Shown: in pieces, positions 19,826-29,477 of the stretch
Position numbering within the stretch: the stretch's first letter is position 1
Layout: every line of letters begins with the position of its first letter
NCBI GenBank assembly: GCA_028293805.1
Contig: JAQGOC010000084.1
Coordinates: 1 to 64,000, forward strand
Reading direction: 5' to 3'
Source of the DNA: Gammaproteobacteria bacterium
GTDB lineage: Bacteria > Pseudomonadota > Gammaproteobacteria > Steroidobacterales > Steroidobacteraceae
DNA: 64,000 nt
Program-made: the position numbers and the translations under genes
The notes under the pieces: model-generated
The model's input: only the letters and a program-made list of their open reading frames with translations
The model's database searches: none
Told to the model about the DNA's origin: nothing

Positions 19826-20751
19826 AGTACCTGGAAGAAAACCAACACAAGCGCAGCCTGGAACGGGATGCGCGAGCGTTGGCGACTCTGGATCCGTACA
19901 TCGGGGAGCTTCCGCTGCAACGTGTTCATCACGACACGCTGCAACACTTCGTGCGGGCGCGACTCGGAGCGGGTATCAGTCCGGGCACGATCAATCGCGA
20001 TCTCGCGGTCGTGCGTCGAATCCTGAATCTGTCTGCGCGGCTCTGGCGCGACGCATCGGATCGAACGTGGCTCGAAACGCCACCGCTGATTCAGATGCAA
20101 CGCCATCCGAACAAGCGACAGCCATATCCCTTGTCGATCGAGGAAGAGCGGCTCTTGTTCTCCGAGCTCGAAGGTCACCTGGCGCGGATGGCGCTCTTCA
20201 AGGTGAACACGGGCCTCCGAGAACAGGAGGTCGTAAATCTTCGCTGGGCCTGGGAGACAAAAGTGCCTGAGCTCGAAACGTCAGTTTTCATCATCCCACG
20301 CGATTTCGTGAAGAACGGCCTGGATCGCTACGCGGTCCTGAACCGTATCGCGAGGTCCGTGATTGAGAGCTGCCGTGGCGAGCACCCTGAGTTTGTATTC
20401 ACGCGCGACGGGAAGCCAGTAGCGGGGATCAACAACTCAGGATGGAAGGCGGCGCGCCGCCGAGCAGCGAAGCGGTACGTGGAGCAGTTCAATAGACCAT
20501 GCCCGGCCGGATTCCGATCCATCCGGGTACATGACCTCAAGCACACGTACGGGCATCGACTGCGCGCCGCTGGCGTCGGCTTTGAGGATCGCAAGCTCCT
20601 CCTGGGCCACAAATCCAATCACGTGACGACGCACTACTCGGCACCCGAACTGGGCGCCTTGGTCAGGGCATCCGAAATGGTCTGCGACCTGGGGTCCCGC
20701 AAAAGTCCCGCAATCGCGATCGTCCGAGCGGCCGCCGAGAGCGCCAAGTGA
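19789..20751 (+). CDS. Tyrosine recombinase/integrase (int3), N-terminal domain apparently missing
   Basis: TFREAATKYLEENQHKRSLERDARALATLDPYIGELPL core-binding region; NTGLREQEVVNLRW, HDLKHTYGHRLRAAGV, LLGHKSNHVTTHYS catalytic blocks; no good start codon, preceding in-frame TGA at 19786. Confidence 0.85.
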   Translation, partial: ARKEHTFREAATKYLEENQHKRSLERDARALATLDPYIGELPLQRVHHDTLQHFVRARLGAGISPGTINRDLAVVRRILNLSARLWRDASDRTWLETPPLIQMQRHPNKRQPYPLSIEEERLLFSELEGHLARMALFKVNTGLREQEVVNLRWAWETKVPELETSVFIIPRDFVKNGLDRYAVLNRIARSVIESCRGEHPEFVFTRDGKPVAGINNSGWKAARRRAAKRYVEQFNRPCPAGFRSIRVHDLKHTYGHRLRAAGVGFEDRKLLLGHKSNHVTTHYSAPELGALVRASEMVCDLGSRKSPAIAIVRAAAESAK

Positions 20752-20763
20752 TTGATTTTCAAA

Positions 20764-20837
20764 TGGAAAGGGAGGGACTCGAACCCTCGACCCCGGCATT
20801 ATGAGTGCCGTGCTCTAACCAGCTGAGCTACCTTTCC
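20764..20837 (-). tRNA. tRNA-Met (anticodon CAU; no encoded CCA)
   Basis: Minus strand GGAAAGGTAGCTCAGCTGGTTAGAGCACGGCACTCATAATGCCGGGGTCGAGGGTTCGAGTCCCTCCCTTTCCA folds as a 74-nt cloverleaf; CAU could also be tRNA-Ile2. Confidence 0.93.
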
Positions 20838-20999
20838 ACAGCCCGATTCGGACCCCGCCTGGGGGGCAAGGCGGCCCGCCAGGGATATGCCCCGTGCGAG
20901 GGGCGCGCATTGTCCTAGGCCGCCCCCAAAGGTGTCAACCGAGGCTGTTCGCCGGCTCCGCTCAGCCCTTCCCCCGCATCCCGGCCCCCTTTGGGCGCC

Positions 21000-21470
21000 C
21001 GGGACCGCCTTGGAGCCTGCCCAGCTCGGCCCCGACCCTTAGCCCGGCTACCCCCTTTTGCCCGGCACCGCTCCGCCGGACCCAAACGCCCGCCTGCGCC
21101 TCAGTCCTTGGGGCCCCGAAGCCCTACCCACCCGCTATTCATCCCGACACCCCGCTGCCGAAGAAACACCCGCACACCTTCCGCACCACCCCACCTCTGG
21201 GTCCCCAAATACCCCAATACCCCACCAATCGCAGCGCACAACCCCCTCCAACTTCCCCCACCCGCAAATTCGTTTTCCCCCATAGCCAACTTCTCTCCCC
21301 CGGCCCTCCCCCCTTCTCCCCACGGCCCCTTCCTCCCCAACACCCCTCCGCAAGTAAGCTTGGTCTCCCGCCCGCCGCGGGGGAACAACATTTATCTCCC
21401 TCCAAGCCCAACCTCCACAACAACCTAACCCCCACAGCGCCCCAATCCCTACAATTGCAAGGCTCACGGC
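21000..21470. other. C-rich, G-depleted tract (G-rich on minus strand)
   Basis: Dense C3-C6 runs and scarcely any G on plus strand, e.g. tccccaaataccccaataccccacc near 21200-21235. Confidence 0.75.
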
Positions 21471-21510
21471 CCCATCACGTGTAGACTCACCAGACAGGGA
21501 GTTCGTCATC

Positions 21511-22281
21511 ATGACGAGAGCAACAAACGCCGCCACCGGCGTCACACGTTATCTTCAGGTCTATACCGTTCTATCGCAGGCATTGGCGGAGGGCGCTATC
21601 GGCGCAGGCGAGGCTTTGCCCAGCGAACCCAGCCTGGTACGTCAGTACGGAGTCTCACGCACCACCGTACGCCGTGCGCTTGCGAGGTTGGCGGAGGAAC
21701 GCAGCATAGTTCGCCGTCGCGGAAGCGGCACCTTCGCGCGTGACATGGCGGCCGGGAGGCTCGCCTCGGCCCGACAGATCGCCTCGATCCTCGACGACTC
21801 CCGGAACGTTGGGGCCAACACCACGGTCCGACTGCTGGCGTTCAAAAACGCGCCCACCCCCGACTTCCTCTACCGAGAGTGGCCGGAATTCGGCGCGACC
21901 GTGCTCACAATCCGCAAAATTCGCTTTGTCGAGAGCGAACCGGTGGCGCTGGTGACGACGTACGTTCCCGAGCGGATCGGGCGTGAGCTGACGGCGCGCG
22001 AGCTGGGAAACGACACCGTCCTTGTAACCCTCGACAGGCTGGGCTACCGCGGGTCGAGCGCGGAACAGGAAGCGAGCGCCGTGGCCGCGGATCCCTTCAC
22101 GGCCAAGCACCTGGACTATGGAATCGGTGCTCCGGTCCTGAACCTGAAGCGTCTGGCGCGCGACTCCAAGAGGCGGATCATCGAGTATTCCAACTACCTG
22201 TATCGGCCAGACCGGTACGAGATCCACACGCTGATCGAACGAGGCCGGCACCACCGCAGGCGTCTACCTTCCCGACCGTAG
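21511..22281 (+). CDS. GntR family regulator with UTRA domain
   Basis: LPSEPSLVRQYGVSRTTVRRALARLAEERSIVRRRGSGTFARD wHTH plus UTRA-like ligand domain. Confidence 0.9.
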   Translation: MTRATNAATGVTRYLQVYTVLSQALAEGAIGAGEALPSEPSLVRQYGVSRTTVRRALARLAEERSIVRRRGSGTFARDMAAGRLASARQIASILDDSRNVGANTTVRLLAFKNAPTPDFLYREWPEFGATVLTIRKIRFVESEPVALVTTYVPERIGRELTARELGNDTVLVTLDRLGYRGSSAEQEASAVAADPFTAKHLDYGIGAPVLNLKRLARDSKRRIIEYSNYLYRPDRYEIHTLIERGRHHRRRLPSRP

Positions 22282-22297
22282 GCCGCTACGTCGCCCC

Positions 22298-23128
22298 ATG
22301 CCATCGCCCACCGCGCGTCGAATCCAGAAGCCCAAGCAGACGCGCGGCAGCGGATTAGGCGCCAAGCGCACGGGCAGGGGCGTCGCACGGTACTACCAGC
22401 TGTACGAGCTCCTCTCTGGTGCACTGCACGATGGCACTATTCCCGCCGGCGGGGCACTGCCCAGCGAGCCCGACCTCGCCACTCGCTACAAGCTATCCCG
22501 GACGACGGTGCGCCGGGCCTTGGACCGGCTCGAGAACGAAGGTCGTATCGTTCGACGCCGCGGCAGCGGCACTTTTGCGCGCCAGAATCGCGAGCCCGCG
22601 CGCCTCGATCTCAATCTCAACGACTTCTTTGAGGCCCTGCCGGAATTGGCGGCCCATACATCTCTGTCCCTTCTCAGATTCGAGCTGGGCGCGGTGCCGG
22701 CGGCATTGCGTGAGCTGCAACCGCAGCTCGAGGCGCGTGCGATGATCGTTCAGCGCCTGCACCGTTTTCAGGGAACCCCGTACGCCCTCACGACCGCATA
22801 CGTAGCGGAGCCCGCGGGTCGTCGGATACGGCGAGGCGCGCTTCTCAAGGCTTCTCTTTTGACGGTGCTCGATCAGATCGGACCACGCACCGCGGCGACC
22901 AATTTCACGACAAGCGCGGTCGCGGCAGACGCAGTTGCTGCACGACGACTGGATGTATCGTTGGGAACGCCGCTTTTACGCACTCGCGCCGTACTGTCCG
23001 ATGGTCGCGGTCAGCTGCACGCCGTTATCGAAAGCCTCTGTCGACCCGATCGCTTCCACGTGCGCGCGACGCTTGAACGAAATCCCGCGCGAAACTCCCA
23101 CGCTCTCTGGCGCCTGAAAAGCCGCTGA
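22298..23128 (+). CDS. GntR family regulator with UTRA domain (tandem paralog)
   Basis: LPSEPDLATRYKLSRTTVRRALDRLENEGRIVRRRGSGTFARQ; same architecture as upstream gene. Confidence 0.9.
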   Translation: MPSPTARRIQKPKQTRGSGLGAKRTGRGVARYYQLYELLSGALHDGTIPAGGALPSEPDLATRYKLSRTTVRRALDRLENEGRIVRRRGSGTFARQNREPARLDLNLNDFFEALPELAAHTSLSLLRFELGAVPAALRELQPQLEARAMIVQRLHRFQGTPYALTTAYVAEPAGRRIRRGALLKASLLTVLDQIGPRTAATNFTTSAVAADAVAARRLDVSLGTPLLRTRAVLSDGRGQLHAVIESLCRPDRFHVRATLERNPARNSHALWRLKSR

Positions 23129-23153
23129 GCGCCTTGATCCGGAATTGAACGCC

Positions 23154-25418
23154 TCAGGTCCGGCTTGACCGCCGGGCCGGCGTCGCAACCTCAACACTCA
23201 GCAATTGTTCGAATTTGCCGACCGGCACGGGCCGGCTGTGCAGATATCCCTGCGACTGCTCGCACCCGAGCGACTCGAGTACTCTGAGCTGCTCCAGGGT
23301 CTCCACTCCCTCCGCCACGGTACTCAACTTGAACGCTCGCGCGAGGGCGACGATGGTCGAAACCACCGCCTGCGCGGTGCTGTCGACGCCGAGCCGGCTG
23401 GTGAACGAACGATCGATCTTCAGCGTGTCGACCGGCAATTCCGACAATCGGCTCAGGGAAGAATAGCCGGTGCCGAAATCGTCGATGGCGACTTTCGTGC
23501 CCGCGTCGCGCAGCGACTGAAGGGTGCGCGTGAGAGTCATCGCATCATCCATGAGCGCGCCTTCGGTGATCTCGACATCGAGCCCGCTGTTGCGCGAGTG
23601 CCATCCGGCTGCCTTGAAGAATCGTTCCGCGAAATCCCGCTCGCGCAGCTGTAACGGCGATACATTCACGGCAATCCGCATTGAGGGGAACCCGAGGCTC
23701 TGCCAACGCCGCAGGTCCTCGGCCGCCTGGCGCAACACCCACTCACCCACAGCGACGATGAGCCCCGTCGACTCCAGCACCGGCAGGAACACAGCGGGTT
23801 GTACGAGACCGTGCTCGGGATCGCGCCAGCGCAGAAGCGCCTCCGCGCCCATGATTTCCCCGCCCGGTATGGACAATTTGGGTTGATAGTGCAACTCGAA
23901 CTGTCTGGAATCCAGCGCCACGCGCAACCGCTGCTCGAGGGCCAGCCGCTCGGCCACCTCGGTGTTGATCTCGCGGCGGTGGCGCAGATAACTCTCGCCC
24001 GACTTGCGGGCCTGATGGAGCGCCGTCTCGGCGTTTTCCAGCAGCGACTCGGAATCGGCGCCGTTTTCCGGAAAGCGGGCCATCCCGGCGCGGATGTTGA
24101 CCTGCAGTTCGCGCTCGCCGACGACCATGGGTCGGCTGAACGCCGCGGTGAGACGGTCGTGCAGCAGCCGCACCCCGCTTTCGTACGACTCGCGCCCGGT
24201 GATCATGATGGCGAAAGTGCCGCCTTCCAGGTGCGCCAGGCAGTCGGTGCTGCCGAACTGGCTTTTCAGGCCGTCGGCGACGAACTGCACGACCAGATCG
24301 CCGACATGCCGGCCGAACGAGTCGTTGATGACCCCGAGCCGCGCGATGTTAAAGGCTACGACCAGCACCTCCGGGGTCTCGCCCGCATGGCGCGAGAGCA
24401 CCCGCGCAAGCCGCTCGCAGAACAGCGTCCGCTTGGCAAGACCCGTCAGAGGATCGAAATACGAGAGAAACCGGACCGCATCTTCCTTGTGCAGATACTG
24501 AAGGGCGAAGGAAAGGTTCGCGGCCACTTCGCTCAACATGCACAGCTCTTCCTCGCTCACCGCGCAGGGGTCGGCGGCGCCCAAAGTGAAGACGCCGACC
24601 GGCGTGTCATCCACGAGCAACGGGATCGAAGCCACGCAGTTGATTTGAAGGGAGAACAGCCGCTCGCCGAACTTCAGCCGGTTCCCCGCCCCGAGGAGGT
24701 CGTTGCAGACCGCCGGCTTTCCCGTGCGTAATGCACGCTCGGTTACCGTCTCGTAGGTCTCAGGCGCCTCGGCGACTGCCTCGACTTGAAAGATGACTTT
24801 GTCGCGCGACTCGGCATCGACGCCCGCCCACGCAACGGGCCGGGCAACGCGAGTACCGGGATCGATGAGTCCCACGAACGCAAAGGCATAGTTACCCACA
24901 TCGTGGGCGATCCGGCAGGTTTCCTGGAACAACTCCGTACGGTCGTGGATGCGAACCACCGCCGCATTGATTGCCGAAAGCATCTGAAGCACGCGGGTGA
25001 GCCGCTCGACGCGCTGATCGGCTTCCCGCCGCGCGCGTCGCGAGGCAACATCGTCGAGCGCCCGCATCACTGCCGGGCCGAGCCGCGCAAGGTTGCTCTT
25101 GAGCACGTAATCGACGGCACCTTTTTTCAGTGCCTCGATCGCGCCCTCTTCGCCGATCGTGCCCGAGACGAAGATGAACGGCGTCTCCGGCGCCTCGCGC
25201 ACGGCCACAGCCAGTGCCGCGGAGCCGTTATAATGGGGTAAGGCAAAATCGGAAAGGATGAGGTCAGGCCGCAGATCGCGCAGCGCTTCGCAATAATCCC
25301 GCTCGGTTTCGACCCGATGCCAATCGCACTTCAAGCCCACGGCCTGCAGTTGCCGAACGGCTAGCTCCGCCTCAGCGGGCACATCCTCGACAATCAGCAG
25401 GCGAAGTTCCTGCTCCAT
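23154..25418 (-). CDS. REC-GAF-GGDEF(degenerate)-EAL response regulator
   Basis: LRLLIVEDVPAEAE...LILSDFALPHYNG receiver; GAF-like middle; LAHLEGGTFAIM in the GGDEF position; MGAEALLRWRDPEHG EAL motif, DDFGTGYSSLSRL. Confidence 0.93.
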   Translation of the reverse strand: MEQELRLLIVEDVPAEAELAVRQLQAVGLKCDWHRVETERDYCEALRDLRPDLILSDFALPHYNGSAALAVAVREAPETPFIFVSGTIGEEGAIEALKKGAVDYVLKSNLARLGPAVMRALDDVASRRARREADQRVERLTRVLQMLSAINAAVVRIHDRTELFQETCRIAHDVGNYAFAFVGLIDPGTRVARPVAWAGVDAESRDKVIFQVEAVAEAPETYETVTERALRTGKPAVCNDLLGAGNRLKFGERLFSLQINCVASIPLLVDDTPVGVFTLGAADPCAVSEEELCMLSEVAANLSFALQYLHKEDAVRFLSYFDPLTGLAKRTLFCERLARVLSRHAGETPEVLVVAFNIARLGVINDSFGRHVGDLVVQFVADGLKSQFGSTDCLAHLEGGTFAIMITGRESYESGVRLLHDRLTAAFSRPMVVGERELQVNIRAGMARFPENGADSESLLENAETALHQARKSGESYLRHRREINTEVAERLALEQRLRVALDSRQFELHYQPKLSIPGGEIMGAEALLRWRDPEHGLVQPAVFLPVLESTGLIVAVGEWVLRQAAEDLRRWQSLGFPSMRIAVNVSPLQLRERDFAERFFKAAGWHSRNSGLDVEITEGALMDDAMTLTRTLQSLRDAGTKVAIDDFGTGYSSLSRLSELPVDTLKIDRSFTSRLGVDSTAQAVVSTIVALARAFKLSTVAEGVETLEQLRVLESLGCEQSQGYLHSRPVPVGKFEQLLSVEVATPARRSSRT

Positions 25419-25518
25419 GGTTTCCCACTGTCACTTCGAGAGCTGGCACGATACGAAGCCGCGCCTCCCCATGTCACGTTGCAGCGCGCGAACCTAACTC
25501 GACGATGTGCCGCCTGCG

Positions 25519-26610
25519 TCACACATTGAAGCGAAAGTGCATGACGTCCCCCTCCTGGGTAACATAATCCTTGCCTTCCAGCCTGAACTTGCCCGCCTCC
25601 CGCGCTCCCGCCTCTCCCTTGCCGGCGATAAAATCGGCATAGGCGATGACCTCCGCACGAATGAACCCATGCTCGAAGTCGGTGTGAATCACACCCGCCG
25701 ACTGCGGAGCGGTGGCTCCCGCTCGCACGGTCCAGGCCCGCACTTCCTTCGGGCCGACCGTAAAGAATGTCTGCAGGCCCAGGAGCCGGTAAGCGGCACG
25801 GATGACGCGGTCCAACCCGGGCTCTTTGAGTCCCAGCTCCGCAAGGAATTCGCCGCGATCGGCTTCCTCCAGCTGCGCAACCTCGGCTTCGATGGCGGCG
25901 CATACGGGCACAACAACCGCGCCTTCAGCGGCGGCGCGCTTCTCCACGGCGGCCAACAACGGGTTGTCCTTAAACCCGCTCTCGCTGACGTTGGCGACAT
26001 ACATGACGGGCTTGGCGGTGAGCAGTTGCAGCTCGTGCAAGTCGCGACGCTCTTCATCGCTTAGAGGCATCGCCCGCGCCGGGCGTACGGCATCAAGTTG
26101 CACTTTGACGCGCTCGAAGAGCGCGCGCTTCCGGACGGCGTCCTTGTCGCCACCCTTGGCCGCTTTCGCCGCCCGATCGATTGCCTTTTCGACCGTCGCC
26201 AGATCGGCGAGCGCGAGCTCCGTGTCGATGATCTCGATGTCGGCGACCGGATCCACCTTGCCGGCCACATGGATGATGTCCGTGCTCTCGAAGCAGCGCA
26301 CGACATGGGAGATCGCATCGACCTCGCGGATATGCGACAAGAACTTGTTGCCCAGCCCCTCGCCCTGTGAAGCACCCGCGACGAGACCCGCGATGTCCAC
26401 GAACTCGACCGTGGTGGGCAGGATCTTTTCCGGATGCGCAATTGCCGCAAGCGCCTGGAGTCGGGGATCGGGCACTGGGACCACGCCGACGTTAGGATCG
26501 ATCGTGCAGAAAGGGTAGTTCTCGGCAGCGATCTGCGCACGCGTGAGCGCGTTGAACAGAGTCGACTTGCCGACGTTCGGCAGACCTACGATGCCGCACC
26601 GAATGGCCAT
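25519..26610 (-). CDS. ychF: Redox-regulated ATPase YchF
   Basis: [44 protein letters not shown]...VMHFRFNV. Confidence 0.97.
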   Translation of the reverse strand: MAIRCGIVGLPNVGKSTLFNALTRAQIAAENYPFCTIDPNVGVVPVPDPRLQALAAIAHPEKILPTTVEFVDIAGLVAGASQGEGLGNKFLSHIREVDAISHVVRCFESTDIIHVAGKVDPVADIEIIDTELALADLATVEKAIDRAAKAAKGGDKDAVRKRALFERVKVQLDAVRPARAMPLSDEERRDLHELQLLTAKPVMYVANVSESGFKDNPLLAAVEKRAAAEGAVVVPVCAAIEAEVAQLEEADRGEFLAELGLKEPGLDRVIRAAYRLLGLQTFFTVGPKEVRAWTVRAGATAPQSAGVIHTDFEHGFIRAEVIAYADFIAGKGEAGAREAGKFRLEGKDYVTQEGDVMHFRFNV

Positions 26611-26667
26611 ATGAGTGAATCGCTCCTAAGTTGAATCGGGCGCAATCGCAGCGTTCCGGCGCGGGCC

Positions 26668-27288
26668 TCACGGCTTGGCGGATGGCAACGGCGGCGTGGC
26701 GGGCGAAGCGTTGCGAGTATGTAGACGGTTCATTGCCTTTTGCGGCCCTTCGGTCAGCAGCATAGGCACGATATCGATGGAAGCCTCCACAGCCTCCTGG
26801 ATCAGTCGCGCATCATCGGCCTGCGGACGTCCTAACACGTAATCGAGGACGGCCGCGCGGTCGCCCGGATGGCCGATGCCGATCCGCAGGCGCCAGAACG
26901 CGTCGCCCATCTGCGCGATGATATCGCGCATTCCATTGTGTCCGCCCGCGCCTCCGCCTTCCTTCATCCGTACGATGCCGGCCGGAAAATCCAGCTCATC
27001 GTACGCCACCAGTATGGAGCCTACCGGCACCTTGTAGAACCCGGCGACGCTGCGCACCGGACCACCGCTGCGGTTCATGTAGCTCATCGGCTTCAACAGC
27101 CAGAGCTCGTCGTTACCCACACGCACTCGTGCGAGCTCCCCATGATGGCGTGGCTCGCTTCGAAACGTTGCTCCATGGCGGCGGGCCAGCTCGTCGACCA
27201 GCAGAAAGCCGGCGTTGTGCCGCGTGCGTGCGTATTCGCTGCCCGGATTGCCGAGCCCGACGATCAGCTTGAGCGGCAGGGCTGACAT
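26668..27288 (-). CDS. pth: Aminoacyl-tRNA hydrolase
   Basis: LIVGLGNPGSEYARTRHNAGFLLVDEL, KPMSYMNRSGGPV, GGGAGGHNGMRDI. Confidence 0.97.
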   Translation of the reverse strand: MSALPLKLIVGLGNPGSEYARTRHNAGFLLVDELARRHGATFRSEPRHHGELARVRVGNDELWLLKPMSYMNRSGGPVRSVAGFYKVPVGSILVAYDELDFPAGIVRMKEGGGAGGHNGMRDIIAQMGDAFWRLRIGIGHPGDRAAVLDYVLGRPQADDARLIQEAVEASIDIVPMLLTEGPQKAMNRLHTRNASPATPPLPSAKP

Positions 27289-27325
27289 GATTGCGGACCA
27301 CGGCCGATCCGCGGTCTGCCAAAGA

Positions 27326-27360
27326 CAGGCGTCCCGTGCTGTTCATGCACGAGACGCCTG
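27326..27360 (-). terminator. Intergenic hairpin downstream of rplY
   Basis: CAGGCGTC-c-CGTGC-tgttcat-GCACG-a-GACGCCTG, 13 paired bases with one mismatch. Confidence 0.6.
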
Positions 27361-27399
27361 CTGGAAGACAACGGACCTTCCGGCCTTGCAGGCCGGCGG

Positions 27400-28152
27400 C
27401 TACTTCTTGCCGCCCTCCTTCTTCGCCGGAGCAGCGGCCTTGTCGTCGCCCTTCTTGGCATCGCCTTTTTTCGCATCGCCGGCAGCAGCGCCCGGCGCAG
27501 CCGCGGCACCAGCAGCAGGAGCAGCGCCCTCGGCAGGCGTTGCGGCAGTGGCCTCGGCAGCCACGGCCTCCGGCTCTTCCGCACGTGGGCTGTGGATGGA
27601 GACGACCGGCGCGTTACGCCGCGTGAGCTCCGGGATGGTCACCCCGGGGGGCAGCGGGACGTCTGCCATGAACTTCGTCTCGTTGAGGCTCATGCCCGAC
27701 AGGTCGAGCTCGAGGAACTCCGGCAGATCCTTCGGCAGAGATTCGATCTCGACGTCAGATCGCATATGCGACACGACACCGCCCTGCACCTTGACGCCGG
27801 GGGAGATGCTCTCGCCCTTGAAGTGAATCGGCAACATGATGCGGATCGGCTCGTTCTCGACCACGCGCAGCAGATCGACATGCACGACGACGTTCTTCGC
27901 CGGGTGCATCTGGATGTCCTTGACTATGGCTTCCTGCGTCCGCTCGCCGATCTTCAACTGCACGATCGAGGAATAAAACCGCTCGTCGCCAATCATCGTC
28001 AGCAGGTTCTGCTGATCGAGGACCAGCGCCTGCGCGTCCTGGTGTCCGCCGTAGATGATGGCCGGCACCTTGCCCGTGTGACGCAGGCGGCGGCTCGCAC
28101 CTTTGCCTTGCATGTCACGGAGGTCCGCGCCGAAAGTGAATGAAATGCGCAT
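27400..28152 (-). CDS. rplY: 50S ribosomal protein L25/general stress protein Ctc
   Basis: RDMQGKGASRRLRHTGKVPAIIYGG, Ctc domain, Ala/Lys-rich C-terminal tail. Confidence 0.95.
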   Translation of the reverse strand: MRISFTFGADLRDMQGKGASRRLRHTGKVPAIIYGGHQDAQALVLDQQNLLTMIGDERFYSSIVQLKIGERTQEAIVKDIQMHPAKNVVVHVDLLRVVENEPIRIMLPIHFKGESISPGVKVQGGVVSHMRSDVEIESLPKDLPEFLELDLSGMSLNETKFMADVPLPPGVTIPELTRRNAPVVSIHSPRAEEPEAVAAEATAATPAEGAAPAAGAAAAPGAAAGDAKKGDAKKGDDKAAAPAKKEGGKK

Positions 28153-28248
28153 TGCTATCTCCAGTTGTTACAACATGGTGCCGAGTCGCGACCAAAACGG
28201 CACCGCCCAAAACTCATTGGCCACTCACCGCCGCAGCGGGTGAGCGTC

Positions 28249-29205
28249 TCAATCAACGTACAGCGAGCTCACCGACTCCTCGTCGCGGATGCGGCGGATC
28301 GTCTCGGCGAGCAGCGCGGCCACCGACAACTGCCGGATGCGGCCGCCGCTCTTCGCCTGCTCCGAGAGCGGGATCGTGTCCGTCACGACGAGCTCATCGA
28401 GCGCCGACTTCGAAATTTTCTCCACGGCGTTGCCCGACAACACGGCGTGCGTGATGTAGGCCACGACCTTCAGCGCGCCCTCGTCCTTCAGCGCCTGTGC
28501 CGCCTGGCACAGCGTGCCGGCGGTGTCCACCATGTCATCGACGAGCACGCAGGTCTTGCCCTCGATATCGCCGATGATGTTCATCACCTTCGACTCATTC
28601 GCACGCGGGCGGCGTTTGTCGATTATGGCGAGCTCCGCATCGTCGAGGCGCTTGGCAAACGCACGCGCGCGGACTACGCCGCCGACATCCGGCGACACGA
28701 CGATCACGTTACGGTACGCCTGCTTCCACGCATCCCCGAGCAGCACCGGAGAGGCATACACGTTGTCCACGGGGATGTCGAAAAATCCCTCCACCTGGTT
28801 CGCGTGCAGATCGATGGTCAACAGGCGATTCACGCCGGCGCCCGAAATCATGTTCGCCACGAGCTTTGCCGTGATCGCGGAACGCGTCGCTCGCGGGCGG
28901 CGATCCTGCCGCGCGTAGCCGAAATACGGCATCACCGCCGTGATCCGCGCCGCCGAAGCCCGCCGGGCGGCGTCGACCATCACCAGCAGTTCCATGAGGC
29001 TGTCGTTTGCGGGAGGACACGTCGGTTGCACGATGAATAAATCGCGACCGCGCACGTTCTCCATCAACTCGACGTTGCACTCGCCATCGCTGAAACGGCC
29101 AACGGAGGCTCGCCCCAGAGGCGTCTGCAAGTGCCGCGCAATCTCTTGCGCCAGAATCGGATTGGCATTGCCCGCGAACAATGCCAGCGTATCGCTCGTA
29201 CTCAT
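28249..29205 (-). CDS. prs: Ribose-phosphate pyrophosphokinase
   Basis: [30 protein letters not shown]-like [45 protein letters not shown]. Confidence 0.97.
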   Translation of the reverse strand: MSTSDTLALFAGNANPILAQEIARHLQTPLGRASVGRFSDGECNVELMENVRGRDLFIVQPTCPPANDSLMELLVMVDAARRASAARITAVMPYFGYARQDRRPRATRSAITAKLVANMISGAGVNRLLTIDLHANQVEGFFDIPVDNVYASPVLLGDAWKQAYRNVIVVSPDVGGVVRARAFAKRLDDAELAIIDKRRPRANESKVMNIIGDIEGKTCVLVDDMVDTAGTLCQAAQALKDEGALKVVAYITHAVLSGNAVEKISKSALDELVVTDTIPLSEQAKSGGRIRQLSVAALLAETIRRIRDEESVSSLYVD

Positions 29206-29302
29206 GCTATGCGCTCTGCGCAACTCCCACGGCTTTCGCAACGCGCGAACTCCGTACGATCAGCTCCCGGAAGCACGTCCCAAGGACGCGCACCGGCCAT
29301 AA

Positions 29303-29377
29303 TGGCTGGGGTGGAAGGATTCGAACCTCCGAATGGCGGGATCAAAACCCGCTGCCTTACCACTTGGCGACACCCCA
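29303..29377 (-). tRNA. tRNA-Gln (anticodon UUG, CCA encoded)
   Basis: Minus strand TGGGGTGTCGCCAAGTGGTAAGGCAGCGGGTTTTGATCCCGCCATTCGGAGGTTCGAATCCTTCCACCCCAGCCA; conserved position between ispE and prs. Confidence 0.96.
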
Positions 29378-29477
29378 GCATGTGAACGCAATGTTCGGGA
29401 AAGCGCGCCCGGAGCCCAGGCTCCTGCGCGCCAGACGAGCATTCTAAGGCGCAACGGCCATGGCCGCCGCGCTACTG

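Noticed and set aside
20894-21484. 196-aa Pro-rich ORF in the C-rich tract
   Set aside because: Amino-acid composition follows from C-runs; no domain, no convincing RBS.
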